Shown here piece by piece: positions 61,175 through 64,000 of a stretch of DNA of 64,000 nt. Below the pieces are notes generated by a model. It was given only the letters and a program-made list of their open reading frames with translations, did not search any database and had not been told where the DNA came from. Position 1 is the first letter of the stretch. The number at the start of each line of letters is the position of its first letter. Source of the DNA: Bacillota bacterium (lineage in GTDB: Bacteria; Bacillota; UBA4882; UBA8346); the NCBI GenBank assembly GCA_023402395.1, contig JAEYGI010000040.1:248001-312000 (forward strand), read 5' to 3'. Made by a program: the position numbers and the translations under genes.

Positions 61175-62323
61175 ATGGTACGGATTCCATTTCATAAGCC
61201 GTTTGAAACCGGCCACGAGCTGGAGTATATTCGGGACGCGCTGTCGCAGGGGCAGCTTAGCGGTGACGGATACTATACGCGGCGAGTTGAAACGCTGATC
61301 GGAGAGAAATTCGGGGCCAGGCACGTCTTCCTGACCACTTCGGCCACTCATGCCCTAGAGATGGCCGCGCTCTTGCTCGACCTCGGCCCCGGTGACGAGG
61401 TGATTATGCCCTCGTTCACCTTCCCCTCCACCGCCAACGCGGTGATGTTGCGGGGCGCGATTCCGGTCTTCGCCGAGATCGATCCGGCGACCATGAATCT
61501 TAATCCCGGTGCTGTTGAAAGTAAGATTACCGGCAGAACCCGGGCAATCATTCCGGTTCATTATGCCGGGATCGGTTGCGCGATGGACCGGATCGCCGGA
61601 CTGGCCGTTCACTATCGATTGACAATAATCGAAGACGCGGCTCAGGCAGTCAACGCCTCCTATCGCGGCCGCTTCCTGGGAACCTGGGGCCGGATGGGTT
61701 GCTACAGCTTTCATGGGACCAAAAACTTTTCCTGTGGCGAAGGCGGAGCGTTGTTGTTCAACGATGACGACCCGGAGTTGTTGAGCCGCGCCGAACAACT
61801 GATTCAGAAAGGCACCAACCGCCATCAATTTCTTAAAGGAGAGGTTGATAAATATACTTGGGTTTCGTTGGGTTCGAGCTACACTCCGTCCGAGTTGCTG
61901 ATGGCGGTTCTTTACGCCCAGTTGCTGGCGGCGGACGAAATCACGGAGCGGCGCCGGCGGATTCACGAGGCCTATGCCACCGTCCTCCGACCGCTGGTGG
62001 AAGCGGGCCGGCTCGGGATTAGCGCGATCCCGGCTCACTGCCGCTCGAATTATCATCTTTTTTACATCATACTGGAGGACGGGCGTCACCGGGATGCGGT
62101 GAAACGGCGATTGGAGGAGCGGGGCATCGGCACCGCTTCACATTATGTGCCTCTGCACAGTTCGCCGATGGGACGGCGCCTGGGGTACGCGCCCGGTGAT
62201 CTGCCACTCACCGAGGGGCTTAGCGAAAGATTATTACGGCTTCCGCTCTGGACAGGGATGAGCTCCTCCGAAGTCGAATATGTTATCGAGCAATTAAAGA
62301 CAGTGCTGCGGCAATACGCTTAG
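61175..62323 (+). CDS. dTDP-4-amino-4,6-dideoxygalactose transaminase (WecE-like)
   Basis: 382 residues from the ATG starting MVRIPFHKPFETGHELEYI, whose first residues match the family start; GGTGGAGG abuts it and AAGGA lies further upstream. DegT/DnrJ/EryC1 aminotransferase: VFLTTSATHALEMAALLLDL, IIPVHYAGIGCAMD, EDAAQAV, PLP Lys in HGTKNFSCGEGG, GTNRHQFLKGEVDKYTWVSL typical of WecE/RffA. The reaction uses glutamate to aminate a dTDP-4-keto-6-deoxyhexose. First gene of a surface-glycan operon that runs past the window. Confidence 0.92.
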   Translation: MVRIPFHKPFETGHELEYIRDALSQGQLSGDGYYTRRVETLIGEKFGARHVFLTTSATHALEMAALLLDLGPGDEVIMPSFTFPSTANAVMLRGAIPVFAEIDPATMNLNPGAVESKITGRTRAIIPVHYAGIGCAMDRIAGLAVHYRLTIIEDAAQAVNASYRGRFLGTWGRMGCYSFHGTKNFSCGEGGALLFNDDDPELLSRAEQLIQKGTNRHQFLKGEVDKYTWVSLGSSYTPSELLMAVLYAQLLAADEITERRRRIHEAYATVLRPLVEAGRLGISAIPAHCRSNYHLFYIILEDGRHRDAVKRRLEERGIGTASHYVPLHSSPMGRRLGYAPGDLPLTEGLSERLLRLPLWTGMSSSEVEYVIEQLKTVLRQYA

Positions 62324-62332
62324 GAGTCAATC

Positions 62333-63070
62333 ATGGCGGGTTCGGTATCGGTAATCGTTCCGGTCTATAACAGCGAAGCCTCCCTGGAGGAATTATACCG
62401 GCGGTTGGCTGCCGTCCTGAAAAGCATCTGCAAGGACGCTTATGAGATTATTCTGGTCGATGACGCCAGTCGGGACCGGAGTGCTGTGATTATGGGGGAA
62501 ATCCGCGACCGGGACCCCAAGGTCAAAATCATCGGCCTTGTTCGGAACTTCGGCCAGCAGAACGCCTTGTTCTGCGGGTTTCATTTCGCCGGGGGCGACT
62601 ATTTGATCACGCTGGATGACGACCTTCAGCATCCGCCGGAGGAGATCCCCACGTTACTGGCGAAGCTGGCTGAAGGATACGATGCGGTCTTCGGGATCCC
62701 TTCGGCGAAGCGGCATGCGTTCCACCGAAATCTCGGCTCGCGGCTGATCGGCATACTGCTGAGCTTGATTGGGGGGAAACCATGGGGAATCCAAGTCAGC
62801 AGCTTCCGGGCGCTGCGTCGGCCGGTCGTCGCCGAAATGCTTAAGGAAAGACGGGCCTTCATTTATCTGGCGCCTTTGATCTTCCGCGCGACCCGCCGGG
62901 TCGCCATGGTTTATGTCCGGCACGAACCCCGGAAACACGGCCGCTCCAATTACCGGATCGCCAAGTTGATCGGCCTTGGCGTCAAATTGTTCGTCAATTA
63001 TTCGGTCCTCGCCCGGTGGTTTCCAGCGGGCAACCGGCCTCAGTACGAGATCCGGGAAATTCGACAATAA
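62333..63070 (+). CDS. Family-2 glycosyltransferase (DPM1/GtrB-like, without C-terminal helices)
   Basis: 245 residues. SVIVPVYNSEASLEELYRRL, donor-site LVDDASRDRS, NFGQQNALFCGFHFAGGDY and catalytic LDDDLQHPPEEIP. Lacks the two C-terminal membrane helices of GtrB/ArnC proteins and stops soon after the KLFVNYSVLARW segment, so it acts in the cytoplasm, perhaps on an undecaprenyl or dTDP-sugar acceptor. ATG 9 bases after the wecE-like stop. Confidence 0.9.
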   Translation: MAGSVSVIVPVYNSEASLEELYRRLAAVLKSICKDAYEIILVDDASRDRSAVIMGEIRDRDPKVKIIGLVRNFGQQNALFCGFHFAGGDYLITLDDDLQHPPEEIPTLLAKLAEGYDAVFGIPSAKRHAFHRNLGSRLIGILLSLIGGKPWGIQVSSFRALRRPVVAEMLKERRAFIYLAPLIFRATRRVAMVYVRHEPRKHGRSNYRIAKLIGLGVKLFVNYSVLARWFPAGNRPQYEIREIRQ

Positions 63071-63091
63071 GAAAGCGACAGGGAAGCGACG

Positions 63092-64000
63092 ATGAAACTG
63101 TTAATCTTAGGCGCCAGCAATCTGCAATTGAACGCGATCCGCCGGGCCAAGGCCGCCAGACATATCGTGATCGTCTCCGATTATTACCCTGACCCGCCCG
63201 GCAAGGCGTACGCCGATTGTCACGAGCAAGTCAGCACCTTCGATGCCGAGGCCAATATCGCGGTCGCCGCTAAACACGGCGTGGACGGAGTGATGACGCT
63301 CGGCACCGATCAGCCGGTGCTGACGGTGGCCCGGGTGGCGGAGGCGTTGCGCCTTCCGGCCTTGATTGACGTCCCCACCGCTCTGGCCGTCACCCATAAG
63401 AAAATCATGAAGCAGGGGTTCCAGGACGCCGGGATTCCCACGGTCAATTACCGGTTGCTGCGGGAGGATTTTCACGACCGGGAGCTGGAAGGGCTCGGAT
63501 TTCCGGTGGTGGTCAAGCCTCTGGACAGCCAGGGGCAACGGGGAGTCTACAAGCTGGAATCGATCGCCGCCATCCGGGAGGTTTTCCGGGATGTTCTCGC
63601 CTTTTCGCGGGAGAGCGAGATTTTGGCCGAAGAGTATTATCCGAGCGATGAGATCACCGTCAGCGGCTGGGTGACTGCGGGAGAAGCACGCCTAATCGCG
63701 GTGGTGGACCGGATCTCTCTCGTCAATAAACGGCATATCGGCATCTGTATCGCCCATCACTTTCCATCGCGGCATCTTCCGGCCCGCTATCCGGAGATTC
63801 TGGAGTTATCCCGGCGGATTGTGGTTGCTTTCGGTATCGGCGACGGCCCGATCTATTTTCAGATGCTGATTGGCGGGGATGGCATCAAAATCAATGAGAT
63901 TGCCTGCCGCATCGGCGGAGCCTATGAAGATATCTATCTGGAACGGGCTACCGGCATTGACCCGTTGGGAATGCTGATTGAGGCCAGTTTGGGCGGGACG
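63092..64000 (+). CDS. ATP-grasp carboxylate-amine ligase-like protein (3-prime truncated)
   Basis: Runs from the ATG at 63092 to the window edge, 303 codons with no stop. N-terminal Rossmann-like part MKLLILGASNLQLNAIRRAK, IVIVSDYYPDPPGKAYAD, VMTLGTDQPVLTVARVAEAL; then ATP-grasp KKIMKQGFQDAGIPTVNYR, FPVVVKPLDSQGQRGVYKL, ILAEEYYPSDEITVSGWV and metal-binding KINEIACRIGGAYED. Similar to PurK/CarB-like ligases seen in capsule and glycan operons, which probably join an amino acid or acyl group to an amino sugar. It follows the aminotransferase and GT in the same direction. Confidence 0.9.
   Translation, partial: MKLLILGASNLQLNAIRRAKAARHIVIVSDYYPDPPGKAYADCHEQVSTFDAEANIAVAAKHGVDGVMTLGTDQPVLTVARVAEALRLPALIDVPTALAVTHKKIMKQGFQDAGIPTVNYRLLREDFHDRELEGLGFPVVVKPLDSQGQRGVYKLESIAAIREVFRDVLAFSRESEILAEEYYPSDEITVSGWVTAGEARLIAVVDRISLVNKRHIGICIAHHFPSRHLPARYPEILELSRRIVVAFGIGDGPIYFQMLIGGDGIKINEIACRIGGAYEDIYLERATGIDPLGMLIEASLGGT

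Overview
The window looks like chromosome from a spore-former-like Bacillota (Firmicute) with a double-membrane envelope. Evidence for Bacillota: strong AGGAGG-type ribosome binding sites, TTG and GTG starts, SLH-domain protein, YjcZ-like tiny membrane protein, CgeB-like glycosyltransferase, YesM/YesN two-component pair, anti-sigma with ZAS motif. Evidence for an outer membrane: a small exported beta-barrel-like protein ending in Tyr-Arg-Phe, a full-length Gram-negative-type tail-specific protease (Prc), and a complete Bat aerotolerance operon. A diderm lineage such as the Limnochordia/Hydrogenispora group would fit, but this is inference from gene content only. The sequence is moderately GC-rich in genes and AT-rich in several leaders.

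Layout. 1-2.9 kb: truncated hybrid histidine kinase plus single-domain response regulator. 3.4-4.7 kb: Lrp regulator, LysE exporter, tiny membrane protein. 4.9-7.9 kb: SLH protein (minus), ECF sigma/anti-sigma pair. 8-13.1 kb: sugar nucleotidyltransferase and a surface or spore-coat glycosylation group (CgeB-like protein, two paralogous family-2 glycosyltransferases, CmcI-type methyltransferase/hydroxylase, one unknown beta-rich protein). 13.8-16.4 kb: ComEC-like metallo-beta-lactamase with DUF3006, outer-membrane-like barrel, NlpC/P60. 16.5-25 kb: eight-gene Bat/MoxR operon (minus). 25-29.6 kb: Prc, Smr, bacteriohemerythrin, Gfo/Idh/MocA. 29.8-32 kb: ADP-forming acyl-CoA synthetase. 32.9-40.3 kb: LacI regulator, PotABCD-like ABC importer, adenine deaminase, nucleoside phosphorylase (a likely purine or nucleoside uptake and salvage unit). 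40.4-54.9 kb: AraC regulator, GalE, nucleotidyltransferase, SIS isomerase/deaminase, PIG-L deacetylase, iron-type ABC importer, phosphohexomutase, YesM/YesN pair, HAD phosphatase (a likely amino-sugar uptake and catabolism region). 55.5-61 kb: sulfur (or selenium) handling: two TusA proteins, split YeeE/YedE transporter, thioredoxin reductase-thioredoxin fusion, double rhodanese, LysR regulator. 61-64 kb: WecE-like aminotransferase, glycosyltransferase, truncated ATP-grasp ligase.

The most unusual feature is not a gene. Five intergenic arrays (about 3.05, 13.4, 32.15, 45.7 and 55.05 kb) are built from exactly 21-bp units. In four of them nearly every unit is itself a short palindrome whose stem sequence changes but stays complementary. 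The arrays sit at the boundaries between the functional modules above. A second, independent repeat family is a composite of two large inverted repeats joined by a conserved 11-bp linker (full copies at 11.45-11.64 kb and, inverted, at 57.58-57.75 kb; partial copies at 54.2 and 56.7 kb). Both families show compensatory changes between copies.
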